64,000 nucleotides of DNA from Fistulifera solaris (Eukaryota > Bacillariophyta > Bacillariophyceae > Naviculales > Stauroneidaceae): contig AP026141.1 in assembly GCA_030295235.1 (NCBI GenBank), positions 1-64,000 of the forward strand, in the 5' to 3' direction. The notes below the pieces were generated by a model that was not told the DNA's origin, made no database searches, and was given only the letters and a program-made list of their open reading frames with translations. A program made the position numbers and the translations under genes. Positions 34,084 to 46,074 of the stretch are shown one piece after another (positions within the stretch are counted from its first letter, which is position 1; every line of letters begins with the position of its first letter).

Positions 34084-34750
34084 TCTATAGTAAGTACAGA
34101 AGATAGCGATGTTCAAGGCTTTTCGACGTAAGTAAACAAAGATGCATTTCAAGTGCTTGCTGATTTGATTGCGCTGTCCTAGCAACAAATTCATTTCACC
34201 AATTCTGTGAAATGAACATTAGGTGTGGTGGAAGTCTGGCTCGGAAAACCCAGAACTCGTGACTGCAATGCAGTTCTGGTATGCGTAAACCAACACTTTA
34301 CTCTATAGTAAATTGGCATATTTCGATGTTCAAGGCTTATCGATGTAAATAAAACAAGGATTCATTGCAAATGCTGGCTAATTTGATTGCGCTGTTCTAG
34401 CAACAAATTCATTTCACCAATTCTGCGAAAGGAATATAAGTTGTGGTGGAAGTCTGGCTCGGAAAACCCAGAACTCGTGACTGCAATGCAGTTCTGGTAT
34501 GCGTAAACCAACACTTCACTCTATAGTAAATTGGCAGATTTCGATGTTCAAGGCTTATCGATGTAAATAAAACAAGGATGCATTGCAAATGCTGGCTAAT
34601 TTGATTGCGCTGTCCTAGCAACAAATTCAGCTTGCCTAACATGTAGAACAAACGCTGGTTTGGTGGAAGTCTGCGGCTCGAAAAAATTGATACTCGTGAC
34701 AGCAATGCAGTCGTGGTCTGCATAAATCTACACATTGGACCATAGTAATA
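34084..34750. repeat. 217-bp tandem repeat, three copies
   Basis: The phrase GTTCAAGGCTT recurs at 34111, 34328 and 34546 (spacing 217 and 218). Each unit contains GATTTGATTGCGCTGT(C/T)CTAGCAACAAATTCA, GTGGTGGAAGTCTGGCTCGG and GACTGCAATGCAGTTCTGG. Copies 1 and 2 are close to each other; the second half of copy 3 is more diverged. It lies between the SET gene start and the DnaJ gene. No coding frame is shared by the copies. Confidence 0.9.
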
Positions 34751-35086
34751 GGACTTTCTGTTCTAAAAGGGAAGAAGTCACTCTGCGACGGAGAAGAACA
34801 ATGACAGTGCTTTTTTGCGGGGTCGAACGATGAAACGCTAACGCAACAAAGAAAGGCGTTTGACTTTCATGACAACACTATCATTAGCTGTTTTATTATT
34901 CTCCACATAACTTACAGTTCGTGCATTCTCTTTTCGGTTAGCTTATTGTCAAATCAATTCGCATTTGCTTTATTTCCGCTTTCTCTCCCTTTATTCGTCT
35001 GTTATATGCAACAACAGATCCGTCGATTGTGGTTATTACTATTCTTTCTTTTGCCTTGTTTGATATCAACAATCAGTCTAATCAAC

Positions 35087-37132
35087 ATGGCAGACACTAC
35101 TGCTACTAATTCAGCAACTGAAACTGTTAATAACGAAACGGATAATGATACTCAGAATGAGAAACAGCCGTCGTCGGCGGAAGAAGGCAGTGAGACAACT
35201 ACAGAAGTCAACGAAGGAGACGAACAGCAAGCACAAGAACAGCAACAGCCTGTTGTGAATTGTGATGTCTGGACGGAAGATTTAGCCAAGGTACGTACAA
35301 GAAATGTGCATTGATAGTTCTTAGCGAAGGCCGTATCTTCGTTTCGCACTCTCTGCGCTTCTGCCTTTCGGCTTCTCATTCTCTCTCATTCGTATTTTCT
35401 CCTCTGTACGATCAGGAAAAGCAGATCTTCGATGCACTTTTTCAGTACACGCCGACCTAAAGACGGCTGGGCAGGTTTATCGTCAGGCTTGAAAAGCGTC
35501 GCGAAAGGGACGGCAGCTGGATTGACAGCCCTCATTGCTTCTCCCATGGTCGGTGCTCAACAGGAAGGAGTCAAAGGTCTAGCGGTCGGACTCATTACGG
35601 GAGTTGCCTCGGCTGTCACTCTTCCCGTCACTGGAGTGTGTGTTGGTGCGTATCAATTGTCGCGAGGTATTGTTAATTCCGCGGAAGCGATACAAAAATC
35701 GGCACAAGGTATGGTGTGGAACGAACAAACACGTGAATGGTATTTTTATTCTATGCAACAAGAAAATACGGACGTGGAGCAACAAATGCAGGATTTGCAA
35801 CGAAAATTGCAACAAAGCGACAACACCAGCAATAACACCAGCAACGATCGACCCGTGCAAGATCGACAGTATTATGATTTACTCAAAGTGCCTACCACTG
35901 CATCCAGTGCCGACTTAAAGAAAGCATATTACCGCGAAGCGCGCTTGGTTCATCCCGACAAGAATCCCGATGATCCCGATGCGGCCGACAAATTTCAAAA
36001 GCTAGGACACGCCTACCAAATTTTAAGTCAACCGGAAAGTCGCGCGCATTACGACAAACACGGTATTGTGTCGAACAATCCTTCGGAAATGAAATTGACG
36101 GACGTCGACCCGCGCACGTTCTTTGCGGTCATGTTTGGGAGCGATGCCGTAAAGCCGTATATTGGAGAATTGTGGATAGCCAACAAGGCCGATACGTTGT
36201 TGAAGGATCAAGCACTGCAAGAATTTGCCAACCAACATAGTGGTAACGGCGAAAGTTCTGACGAATCCAGCAATAGCAAAACTTCAGAAACTAAGAAAGA
36301 ATCCAGTGAGCGCGCTCAATACAAGGCGCAGCTGGAAGTGTTGCATCAACAACACCGACAAGTGCAGGCTGCTTTGCATTTACTCTCGCGTATACAACCT
36401 TTTGTGGAAGGACTTCAAGATGAAGCCGAATTTATTGCTTTGGCGCAAGAAGAGGCCGCGATTATCAGCAAACAGGACTTTGGTGCTGTCTTTCTGAAAG
36501 CCATCGGCTACTCGCTCGAGCTGGAAGCCATGGACTTTTTGGGATCGTATCAATCGTTTTTGGGCGTCGATGGCCATGCAGCGAAATTTCGAAAACGACA
36601 ATACCTGATGGCGAATCAGCTGCGTTTGCTGACGGCTGCAGTCGCTGCGGCGCGGGCAGGTAGTGCCGCCTATCAGGAAGTCGAGCGCTTACAGAAGCAG
36701 GCCGCGCAACTGAGCGAAGAAGCCAATCCGCAAACAATTAAGTTGGCCTCAGAAAAGATTGAAGAGAGTCTACCGGCAATTTTGGAACTAGCTTGGGCGA
36801 TCAATATTCAAGATATTACACGGACACTTCGAGGAGTATGTTTGAAACTATTTACCGATGGAGCGGAGCATTTGACGATTGAACAGCGATTGAAACGAGC
36901 AGAAGGAGTGTGGTTGTTGGGGAGAGAGTTTTACTCCATGGGATCAGTTGCCGAAGCCACTGCAACTTCGAATGGAATGAATGCAAAGGATATACGGACT
37001 CGTGCGGAAGTGGCTGCAATGACAACATTAGCCAAGGCACAGGGGCAGGAAATGAATGACAAGGATGCTGAGGAATTGATCAAACAAGCAAGAATGATGG
37101 AAGAGATGCAACGAAAGGCCACTTCTGGTTAG
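35087..37132 (+). CDS. DnaJ co-chaperone with X-domain (two exons, one frameshift)
   Basis: Exon 1 is 35087-35290 and exon 2 is 35416-37132; 125-bp intron with GTACGT donor. About 639 residues. The N-terminus is acidic and Gln/Glu-rich and ends NCDVWTEDLAK, continuing in exon 2 as EKQIFDAL. A five-T run (35438-35442) then shifts frame; with four T it reads DALFSTRRPKDGWAGLSSG. Next come Gly/Ala-rich hydrophobic segments (GTAAGLTALIASPMVGAQQE, GLITGVASAVTLPVTGVCVG), a J domain with HPDKNPDDPDAADKF, and the DnaJ-X domain seen in plant and yeast DnaJ proteins (LEAMDFLGSYQSFLGVDGH, DITRTLRGVCLKLFTD). It should recruit Hsp70. The frame is open upstream to 34946 with a possible signal sequence; ATG 35087 is preferred as family members are cytosolic. 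Confidence 0.82.
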
Positions 37133-37171
37133 ATTTTCAGTTAATAATTACCTAGGTATTAATTTAATTCA

Positions 37172-39465
37172 TTAACGGCGCTTTCCGCTTTTATTGCGTG
37201 CGCCGGTCGCACTAAGATGAGCTGTACTGGCTACATTTGAAGCCAAAGTCTTCGGCTGTTGCTCTCGTGCGGCAACATCTAGTTTGGCCAAATCTTTCTC
37301 TGAAATCGCGCCAGTCCCTTGATGTTTGTTCAATGTCGGTGTGTTATTTTTCTTTCGACGGCGATTCGCAGCACGGTCGTATTTAGGAATCCATCGCTCT
37401 GGATCGGGCTGCGTTGGACGTTCCGGATTGAACAAACCCTTCTTCTGGAGCTGATCCAAATATTGCGCGCGGAGTCGGGCACGTCGTTTCAGAACAGATT
37501 CATGTGACTTTCTGGAAGGGTCTGCCGTCGTAATAGATTGCATCATGTCAGCATCGCTTGGAGGTACCTTATGTGCATGAGTCCAACGCTGTGTATTCTT
37601 CTCAAGTGCTTCCATGGCGCGCAGATCGTAACCATGACCGTTATCGTCTGTTTTCAAGCTGCGAGCCATTTCCTCCCAAAGACTGATGGCCCTGTCTGGA
37701 TCTACATGAGTTAACGCTTGCACCAGACGAGCCTGGATCATTTGCTTCGTGTCGTCATCTTTGGCATGAGTCATGGCCATTTCGTAGCATTCAACCGCTG
37801 ACTGATAATTTCCCTGATTTGAATGCAAGTTCCCTTGCATCAGTGCCGTCTCTTTGGTTGGCGCCTTTCTTTTCGCTTGAGTTTGATCCGATGATTCATC
37901 ACTCTGCTTCAAAGATATCATGGTAGCTTGTACAGCTGGTTTCGTCCGCAACGATGGAGGCCAATCGGCATACAATTCGTCTAAAGAGGGCTGCTTCTGA
38001 AACTGTTCCTCCGCGGCAGCCTGGTGTAATTGTAAGTATACCAACATGTGATCACGGAATGGACTCTCCGCTATCGTCATGAGCGCAAAATCGAGGGCAC
38101 GGACGTTGCGTAGTTCTACGCTCGTCGCAGAAGTCTTCTTTTGTTCTTGGTGTTGCCTTTCTCTTTGCTATTAAGGGACTCGGGACAATACAATAGCAGA
38201 ACGGCCAACCGAACTTCCCACCACAACAAGACGGGATCATTTAGCATCGGATCATCCTTTTCAGGCGGTTTCTCCGGTGCCATAGTCTCCCAAAGTTCTT
38301 GAACCGCTGCGCGACAGTCACCGTACTGCTCTCGATGAAGGAACGTCACGCACCGGTTGTAATCTAACAAGCGGTCTTGCAGCAATGTCCATTTGATCTT
38401 GTCGTTCATGTTTTGCGGCAAAGCATCCAAAGTATCGAAGTTGTCATGGTAGTACTGCAATATCAACCACGGGTCTTTCGTATTGGAAATCTTTTTCAGT
38501 GAAGCCGTTTCTGCTGTTTGGAGTCGCATCCCTTTCATACTCGTACTTGTTGTATTGCTGTGATGGTGCCAAAACTGCTGACTCCATTCGAGTTGATTGT
38601 GACAGTTCTTATCTTGTGCCCGATGCGAATGCAAGAATTGTTTTGCTTCGCGCGCGTTCGAACGATGCAACAACTGATACGTGGCCACATTGTAACGCAA
38701 ATCGAATATCGTGTCCTCGTTCTCTTCGGCAATATTTGATTCTTGTTGAAGCTGCTTGTGAACAACATCAAGTAAGTCGGTAAATATAGTGTCCTCTTTC
38801 CGCGTGACCTTATTGTTTTTGCTCTCTGGACAATACGGTAAGGAGTATTGATTGAGATAGGCGGCCATGTAATTGACATAGATTTCATGCACATCGTCAT
38901 CATTATCGTTGTCGCCGTTTCCGCCGTCTTCTAATTGCTCTAAAATAGACGCATATATTTCCATAGCGCCTTCATAATCTTGCAAATGATAATACGATTG
39001 CGCTTGCAAGTGCATTGCCGCGAGTGCGTACGGCTGTTTCAGTTCGGCCGTGTCCAACAAATCTAAAACTTGGTCGTATTCTTGCAGCTGATAGAGTGCG
39101 TATGCTCGCATGATAATGTTTCGTTGATTTGGAGAGGAAGAAAGAATACTGGATGTCGCTCCTACTACTTGCGCGTGTGCCGTTTCATCCCCTTGTTGCA
39201 ACAAAAGCTGCAGGCGGACTTGTTGTAATGCTTCTTTCAGCGTCTCTTCGTCTGGCGTATCATTGCTGTTACTACTCTCATTACTACTTTCCTTCTTTTC
39301 TGTTGTAGATAAGATACTCGCTAGCCAGGCTTCATGATGTTGAATGGTTGTCTGACATTGCTGCTGTAAAAGTATCCGATTCGATGAGGATGCCTCGTCG
39401 CGCTCTTTCGTCAATTTCTGCACAAGTTCTTTCAGTTCTCGCACCAGATCTTGATGGCGGATCAT
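37172..39465 (-). CDS. SRP72: Signal recognition particle subunit SRP72 (one frameshift)
   Basis: About 764 residues with one base restored. The N-terminal two thirds is TPR-like (IIMRAYALYQLQEYDQVLDL, MHLQAQSYYHLQDYEGAMEI, YNVATYQLLHRSNAREAKQF), then a Lys-rich link where the frame ends at RRLLRRA. Adding one base near 38136-38144 gives KTSATSVELRNVRALDFALM and joins the second frame. That part has further TPR sequence (LMQGNLHSNQGNYQSAVECY) and the C-terminal SRP72 signature PDPERWIPKYDRAANRRRKK, the RNA-binding segment ending in basic residues. SRP72 pairs with SRP68 on the 7S RNA in ER targeting. The gene is convergent with the DnaJ gene, 39 bp between stops. Confidence 0.88.
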
Positions 39466-39581
39466 TATAAAGGAGAATTACTCGTTCAAATGTATTTAAA
39501 GGGAAGGAAAAGGGGTTGAAAGGAATTAGAGATACAATAAGAGAAAGGCAAAGAAATGCAACGAGCAAAATGAACGAGTGG

Positions 39582-40487
39582 GCTGGGGGACTCCTGTTAG
39601 CTCGCCGTCCAGAGGGAAGGGCTCCCAATAGCTCGCCCGTTTTGTGTGCCGTTATCAGGGTACTTGATAGGCCACAGTGAACTTCGCGCCATTGGGTGCG
39701 GTACCTATTACTTAAAGGACCTGCATTTTACTTAGGCGCCGTCAAAAACCACGCACATCCGATCGCATTATGCCTCCTCCAACCTTCCGACGCTGCTGCC
39801 GACCAAACGTAATCGAAGGTGTCTTATTATTGCATTGGTTTTCGTCTCATTATTACATAAATACAGTGCCATGTCGGTTGAAACTAAGCCTCGACGTTCA
39901 TTCGTCACCATCATGCAAACATACAATGCATGCCATCCATCGAATTCATCTGGTCCATACGAATGGAAAAAGCTCTTTGACGACCTCGGCGGCATCCCTA
40001 AAGACGATCACGAAGAGCTTCTCCGGAGCATTGCTTTTGTGTACGATCACGTTGTTCTAAAAAAGACTAGCTCACACGGCGACAGTCCTTGTTATGTATG
40101 CTCCTGCTGTGAGACCTTTTCTCTCGTTTGATGGAAGTCATTGAAGGGCGACAGAACCTTTAGTTGTGCGGCCGCAATATGAAATTCACGCGATCCTCTC
40201 CATTATTAGAAGGTGAAAGATAAGTTGTCGTAATCAATGCCTTTATCATATCATCACTATTCCTTTCTAACGTAATGGAATTAATTCTGGAACCAATGTA
40301 GAACGAGATCGGATGTGCGTGGTTTTTGACGGCGCCTAAGTAAAATGCAGGTCCTTTAAGTAATAGGTACCGCACCCAATGGCGCGAAGTTTACTGTGTC
40401 CTATCAAGTACCCTGATAACGGCACACAAAACGGGCGAGCTATTGGGAGCCCTCCCTCTGGACGGCGAGCTAACAGGAGTCCCCCAG
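39582..40487. mobile_element. Non-autonomous DNA transposon-like element with long terminal inverted repeats
   Basis: The left arm 39582-39764 and right arm 40306-40487 are inverted copies about 98% alike (I count one 1-base indel and two substitutions by eye). Ends read GCTGGGGGACTCCTG inward. The interior of about 540 bp has no transposase; it carries a short open frame (39871-40131). I see no clear target-site duplication next to the ends, so the boundary could be off by a few bases. High arm identity implies recent insertion or recent homogenisation. It sits between SRP72 and the small membrane-protein gene at 40806. Confidence 0.78.
39871..40131 (+). CDS. Short open frame inside the inverted-repeat element
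   Basis: 86 residues from ATG 39871, containing TYNACHPSNSSGPYEWKKLF, DDLGGIPKDDHEELLRSIAF and a Cys-rich end (PCYVCSCCETF). The sequence looks protein-like rather than random, and may be a captured gene fragment carried by the element. No family recognised and no transposase motif. Confidence 0.3.
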   Translation: MSVETKPRRSFVTIMQTYNACHPSNSSGPYEWKKLFDDLGGIPKDDHEELLRSIAFVYDHVVLKKTSSHGDSPCYVCSCCETFSLV

Positions 40488-40805
40488 CGGGCTTTCGAGT
40501 TTCGAGCTATTTTGTCTGGCTCTCGTCGCTCCAATAGGGTTCTGAGTCTTTCTGACGTCATCAGCCTCGTGTCTCTAGAGTAGAGAGTGTGTCGTCGTCG
40601 TACCAGGTACACAGTGCCCACTTTACATTACTTGCTATAGTCAAGCTGGAACGAACGACACACGCACCTTCGCTTTTGTGCCTCAATAAAACAGCGTCAA
40701 CATGAGACGCAACCGCAGCAACAGCAACAACAAACGGCGAGTCGGCTTGAAAGTGTCTCTTCCATTATTTGACTTTGTTTCTTTCCTTTTTTCCTTACTC
40801 AAGTC

Positions 40806-41324
40806 ATGTCTACGTCAATTCCCGAACGCTTGGCCGCGCAATACGCCGATTTGGCCTTTATGAAAGAGAAAATGGCCACCATGCAGCAAAATCAACAAAT
40901 GCGCGGTCTCGAGAACTACAACAAGCGCATGACGGAGCGTGCGACGACGCACAAGACGTGGCGTCAAATGAAAGGCATGCAGTTGGCGATGCATGAAATT
41001 AAGCATCCGGGAAATCGGGCCTTTGTGATTGGGTTGGGGTAAGTTTTAATTGAATGGAAGTTTCTAAAGAGCCCGAACGGGCTTTAAGTTGTGGTAGTGT
41101 TGTGCCTCTGCTTTGTTACAACATTCTCACTCTTTTCTCTCTCTTTCGGTTTTCTTTACTGCTTTGTTGGATTTCACTCTTCCGTGCGCAGCATCATGAC
41201 AACTCTCTGGGTTTCCTTGTATCGATCGGGTCTTGCTTCGGAGGAGGCTAAGAAGAGCTCTGATTACTGGCAACGATTCCATGCCAAGAATGGCCCCGGA
41301 GATCATTCTCACGGTCACCATTAG
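40806..41324 (+). CDS. Small single-TM protein with His-rich end (two exons)
   Basis: Exons 40806-41038 and 41192-41324; the 153-bp intron has GTAAGT donor and GCGCAG acceptor in phase 2; 121 residues. The N-terminal 65 residues are helical and charged (FMKEKMATMQQNQQMRGLEN, MTERATTHKTWRQMKGMQLA). One hydrophobic helix formed across the splice (AFVIGLGIMTTLWVSLYRSG) follows, and a tail ends in HSHGHH. The layout suits a small organelle-membrane subunit, but I do not recognise it. TACCAGGTA lies 205 bp upstream of the ATG. Confidence 0.65.
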
Positions 41325-41573
41325 ATCGATCATCCTTCGATACAGATGCATTTTGATCGCGAGTTAGTAAAGAAAGACTAGTCCAGTAATTTACTAAGGT
41401 AGAATCACGTTACCCTCATAATGTTCTTCTTCAGAATCTGAGATTGAATCACGCTAATAATCATTTGCAAAAAAAGCATGTATTATGATGCAAAAATGTC
41501 TGATATTATTTAACTACCACACTGCTTCAGATTGAATGGTCGATTGCGATAGACTGAGGTTGTTCGGAAGCCT

Positions 41574-42765
41574 TCAGCAGACACCAGGTGGTTCGTACGT
41601 AGATACTCGTGTCGGTAGTTCCAAAGCTGCTTTGTTATTGGTGTCGCCACAAATAGGATCTGATTCAAGCAGATGACTGGTATTATCATCTACCGTCCGA
41701 TCTGGAGATCGCAAACGCATCTCCCGTGCGATACCGAACCATACAATGGCAACGATTCCATTCAAATAGGATGATGGTCCCAAATGACAACTATGTTGTC
41801 GACAGATTGTCTCTGCATAGAAAGATAAAGTCGAGAGTTGACAAACACCCGCCATTATGGATGCTCGTGAACTCCACTTCCAAAGAGAAGGTCGCACGAG
41901 ACTACTTCCCATCACCAGCGTCCACCAAAGCACCATGAGCGTCATGGTGCCAAAGAATAAGGCCAGAACATTCATAGTTCGAGCTACGAAAGGCGCTTGC
42001 TTCGCATACGAGCCGCTGTACGGAACGCAGTATTCATAACTAAAGGAAGGGGTGAGACATCATGTGGCGTCGCATTAGACAGACTTACGATGGCATCAAC
42101 AGTAGCACATACCCATTGGATCCATTGTCCACTGAACTATACTTGTAAAGACCAAAGTGCATTTGCTTTTCCTTTTGTTGTACCGTCACATCAACGGAGG
42201 CGAAATAGCACGATGTACCCACGACCGCGTTGCCTAACCAACCAACCAAGATTCCCACCATACCTAGAATCAACAATTGTGCGACGGGAAGAACGTCACG
42301 ATTCGGGAAAACGAGCTGATGAGCGGGAAGCGCGACCGAAACTACATCCGGGGGAACATTCGCAGCCGTGCAAGTAGGATCCGTGTTTGTTGTTGTATTA
42401 GTTGTAGTAGCATTGGGATTCGCACAGCTTCTGGTTCGGGCCTTGAACGTTTCCGCCCATTGACTGCTATTCTTGTTCGTTTGTTGATGATGCTGTGCCT
42501 CCTTTCCTGCTAATTGCCGTACGTGATCTTCACTTTTTTCATTGTTATTGCTTGCCGATAATTCTTGTTCGAATGGAATAGGTGGTGGGTTTGAAGCATC
42601 TGAGGTTGTTGTATTTGTTGCCTCTGTTGTAGCGTTCATGGCCGTCCGTGTTTCATCCTGAGCATCATCATCGATCTTCTCCCTAGTGTAATTATCAGCT
42701 GGGGTCTTTGTATCCTGTAGATTCGGCGGCACGTAATGATTTTCGTGATTTGGTGCTTCACTCAT
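41574..42765 (-). CDS. Four-TM protein with Asn/Thr-rich N-terminus (two exons)
   Basis: Exon 1 is 42089-42765 and exon 2 is 41574-42039; the 49-bp intron has GTAAGT donor and CCTTTAG acceptor in phase 2; 380 residues. The first 150 residues are polar, low-complexity and rich in Asn, Thr and Gln. Membrane helices: LLILGMVGILVGWLGNAVVG, VLALFFGTMTLMVLWWTLVM, SIMAGVCQLSTLSFYAETIC and YLNGIVAIVWFGIAREMRL. Between helices 1 and 2 there is a Tyr/Cys segment rebuilt by splicing (SYEYCVPYSGSYAKQAPFVA). I believe this is a diatom-type membrane family, but no function is known to me. The intron is short for the window, yet its removal restores one frame. Confidence 0.68.
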
Positions 42766-43386
42766 TGTCAGTGATTTTTCGATCGATCATGAAAAAATGA
42801 GTGAGAAAGATGAGTCTTGAGAAAGTGTAGCAGTACAGTTAAGGTTTAATGAGTGCGGCGGTGTTGTTCGTCAATTATCTTATTACAAATTTGTGCTTTT
42901 GCAATACAATAAATGATCGATCAAAGATGAAGCTCAAAGATCAAAGATACAATGTAGGATTTGCCGCAAAGCGCCGTTTTATTTGTTGCTGTTGTGTAGT
43001 CTACCTGGTACAGTCAGTCATTCGACAGATTTCCGTCCGTGTGTGTTGGGGCACGTGTCCTTTATCCGTTCGGAGAAAATCATCGTACAGTAAGCAGCGA
43101 ACGTAAAATAATGAAATTCAACCGATTTATTTGTATTGGAGCTAAGTCTATTGCTCACCGCAACGCAAAGAAAGAATAGTCTAGTACAGAGTAATCTAGT
43201 CTACAAGGCCGGAACAAGTAAAGGCTACATAACGAAAGGCGGGCGTAGCCCAGTGGATGGTGCTATGTGCAAGGACAAAAGCTAGAAGGGGCCTTAGAAT
43301 TCTACATTTCTTACGAAACAGAGAACATCAACATTCATCTGAAATTGAAAACCACATTTTTTAATCCTATTTGGTATCGCCGTCCC
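42766..43386. other. Intergenic, nothing recognised
   Basis: Upstream of the four-TM gene and 3' of PRMT1. TACCTGGTA at 43002-43010 is 237 bp upstream of the four-TM start. A tRNA-like 5' half (GGGCGTAGCCCAGTGG at 43239-43254) has no matching 3' half. Confidence 0.4.
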
Positions 43387-44897
43387 TCATGGAATCTGAT
43401 ACACGTTTTCGATGACTCCACTCTTCATTAGCACGGCTCCATTTTTCGGTTCATCGGATTTGCGACGCGAGCTACTATAGCTGAAACGACAATTGTACAA
43501 GCGAGAATTGTCCTTGGTGCGCGTCATCTCAATACCACCACTAATACGAGTTGTTTCTCCTTTCATGGTTGGAATACTGCTCAAAAAGTAAAACGTTTGT
43601 TGTCCCCAATGCGTGTAGCCATTTTCAGGTCCCGTCGATAGGAATGCGGGATGATGCAATTTCGGTGCATCTACTCCACCGTGATCGGTACGACTGCAGA
43701 AGTCGGCCGTGAACCATCCCGAGAAACCACTCACTGGACCCTGCACTTTACTTCCTTCGATTTCAAAATCAAACGAGGATTCTGGGTCGGACGCAAACAA
43801 TCCTTTGGCTTGTTGCAACGTACAAGTCATCATATCGTATCGTTTGATGACAGCCGGTTCCGCCAGAACAGCTTCCGGTGGCAACTCGGTCCACCGACTA
43901 GAAAGCATATAGTATTCTTTTGTTCTCGTTCGTAGTCGGGTGCCAGAATCGACATGTCGACGCCGTACATGGTGTTTGTCGTCTGTTCAAAGTCATTCCA
44001 ATCGGCCATGGCATTTGAGAAATCAGTGGCAGCGTGCTTGCGTTCTTCTTCATCGGTAATCGGAGCCAAGAGCATCGTCGTATGTGATGGGAACATTAAA
44101 CCCGTCTTTTGTTTGAGGAATCGGTCACGGGCGTGAATGACACTGTCCATCATACTTTCACGCAGCAACATATATCCCATCCTGTTAATATAAAATGAGT
44201 CAACCATAGAAACAACCAAGGCGCCTTTAAAATTCGTAGTAGCAACAAACATACCATTCGGAAATAATGATATCGACACATCGCTCGGTTCCATCCTCTT
44301 CGACAAGTAATTGATCCGACTCGATGGGCAATTTGACATCTTCGACTGCCGTCTGCAATACCGTAACAATATGATCAACATTATTCGCTTTCATGACCTT
44401 TTCCGCATGTTTGGCCATGTCCGTGTATTCGATTGCGTAGACTTTACGGGCACCCGCTTGTGCCGCCCAGACCGAGAGAATTCCGGATCCAGTGCCAATG
44501 TCCATGACGACCTTGTCGCGAAAGACGTCTTGATTCCCCAAAATTGCACTGTGATAAGCCGCCACTGAGAGAAACGAAGAAGCAAGATTAGGTGAAAGAC
44601 GTGTGAGCAAATTAGAGGGTAAAAAAAAACGAAAAAAATGACTCGCAGACTTACTTCTCTGATGATCCGATAACATAGATTTCTGATGATATATTTGCGA
44701 GTAAGCACCTGCAAGCAGAAAGCGAATAATTAAAGGTCAGACTCTCGTTCCTTCAAGAATTTAAACTGCACATCTTATTACTTACAGAAATAATTGGCAA
44801 AATCGGTTGCCTTGGCTTTTTCGTCGCCGTTGAAACTCGGAATTTCTCCTTGAGCATTCATATTAGGAAAGTTTGTTTTCTCGGATACCGACGACAT
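43387..44897 (-). CDS. PRMT1: Protein arginine N-methyltransferase, PRMT1-type (four exons, one frameshift)
   Basis: Exons 44786-44897, 44655-44708, 44255-44564 and 43387-44181, with GTAAGT, GTAAGT and GTATGT donors; about 423 residues. The splices rebuild MLSDHQRMAAYHSAIL, the conserved PRMT start of the SAM domain. Then VVMDIGTGSGILSVWAAQAG (SAM-binding motif I), AIEYTDMAKHAEKV, IIISEWMGYMLLRESMMDSV (double-E loop with both glutamates), and GYTHWGQQTFYF (THW loop). In exon 4 the frame changes beside C43917: EREQK continues in the other frame as EYYMLSSRWTELPPEAV, needing one more base. It methylates arginines in nuclear and cytosolic proteins. Exon 2 is only 54 bp. Confidence 0.88.
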
Positions 44898-45249
44898 GAT
44901 TCGGAATGATTGCTTTGTTTATGGTATGTAAAAGCGTATAGCCTCTAGAGTGTTTTACAAGGAAGTCAATAGGAAGCGTGTAAGAAGAAGAAGAAACGCA
45001 ATAACGACGACGAAGAAAAAATCGTCGGAAAATCTATTGGATGCACAAAGTCCAGCGGACGATGACAGGCAACAACAACGAAAGTGTTGTATCAACTATG
45101 GTCTCTAATGTAGGCTCAACCTTCCGGGACTACTTTTCAGTCACGGACATAGACATAAGCAACCTTGCATCTGATGTATTTTTTATGTTTGGTGTTCCAT
45201 TCAATGTCGGTTCTTGTGAATATGCTTTATGCATGTATGTTGAGAAATG

Positions 45250-45990
45250 ATGCAAGGAAGTCTGTCGCTGTCGCACCCGAATATCGTTGCGATCAAGTTC
45301 GATAAGTTCCCATTACTGCCTGCATCGATAAAATTCCTGCGAGTCCTACGTGAATCCGACGAAGACATCCGAAGCGTTGTATCGTCACTGTTTTTCTACG
45401 GTTTGAGGTTAATTTAGGGTATTATGACATTGCAGTCAAACATGCTCGAAATTAGACTCTAGGATGATATCAAAATGATCCCAATCCGGGTCCTCCTCTG
45501 TCGGTACGAGAGCTACGTGAAATTACGTAGCCATTCGAAGCGTTGCATCATTCGCTCAATCAACGCTTTGCTTTCGAATCGAAGGCGTTTATTGCTTCCT
45601 GGTACGAAGCCAATACGTTGGACAAGGAAACGTTAACATCTGTGCACTGTACATGCAACAATTCAATGATGACGAAAAACACAATATCCGGGTTCTCCTA
45701 CAGAGATAAATTTCTTACGGCGGTTACGTAACATACGCGTAGACACTGGAAGCGTTGTATCTTTCGACTAATTCTTGTATCACTGTCATATAAAAATTGA
45801 TTATTGTTTAAATTCACGCATTAGCAATGTTGGGCCAAGTAATCTCGACATTGTGTTGTCGGCAATGCGGAAAATGATGTGATCGATAATACACAACGTC
45901 CGGGTTACCCCTCTGTCAATAAATTTCCCTACGAGAGCTACGTGAAATTACGTAGCCATTCGGAGTCGCGTTGATTGCGTCGCAGCGACA
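45250..45990. repeat. Diverged satellite-core repeats upstream of COQ4
   Basis: Four copies of the core seen at 59-61 kb, at about 45330, 45505, 45710 and 45925, each around 200 bp apart. Shared phrases are TCCGGGT-CYCC, GATAAATTTCC or a variant, and GAGAGCTACGTGAAATTACGTAG. The spacer keeps AAGCGTTG(C/T)ATC after each core. Divergence between copies is higher than in the 59-61 kb array. The last core ends about 100 bp before the COQ4 start codon. Confidence 0.75.
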
Positions 45991-46074
45991 ATTTGTTGAT
46001 TTTTTGGGGAGAAAATTTTCGTAGCTCTTGCTGCTTTCGATACTTATTGATGTTTATTCGTTTGAAACAAAACA

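Noticed and set aside
34946-35086. Signal peptide on the DnaJ protein from an upstream ATG
   Set aside because: The upstream frame is hydrophobic, but family members are cytosolic and ATG 35087 has a better context (AACATGGC). The alternative remains possible.
43236-43300. tRNA gene beginning GGGCGTAGCCCAGTGG
   Set aside because: Only the 5' half looks tRNA-like; no anticodon stem, T arm or matching acceptor end follows.
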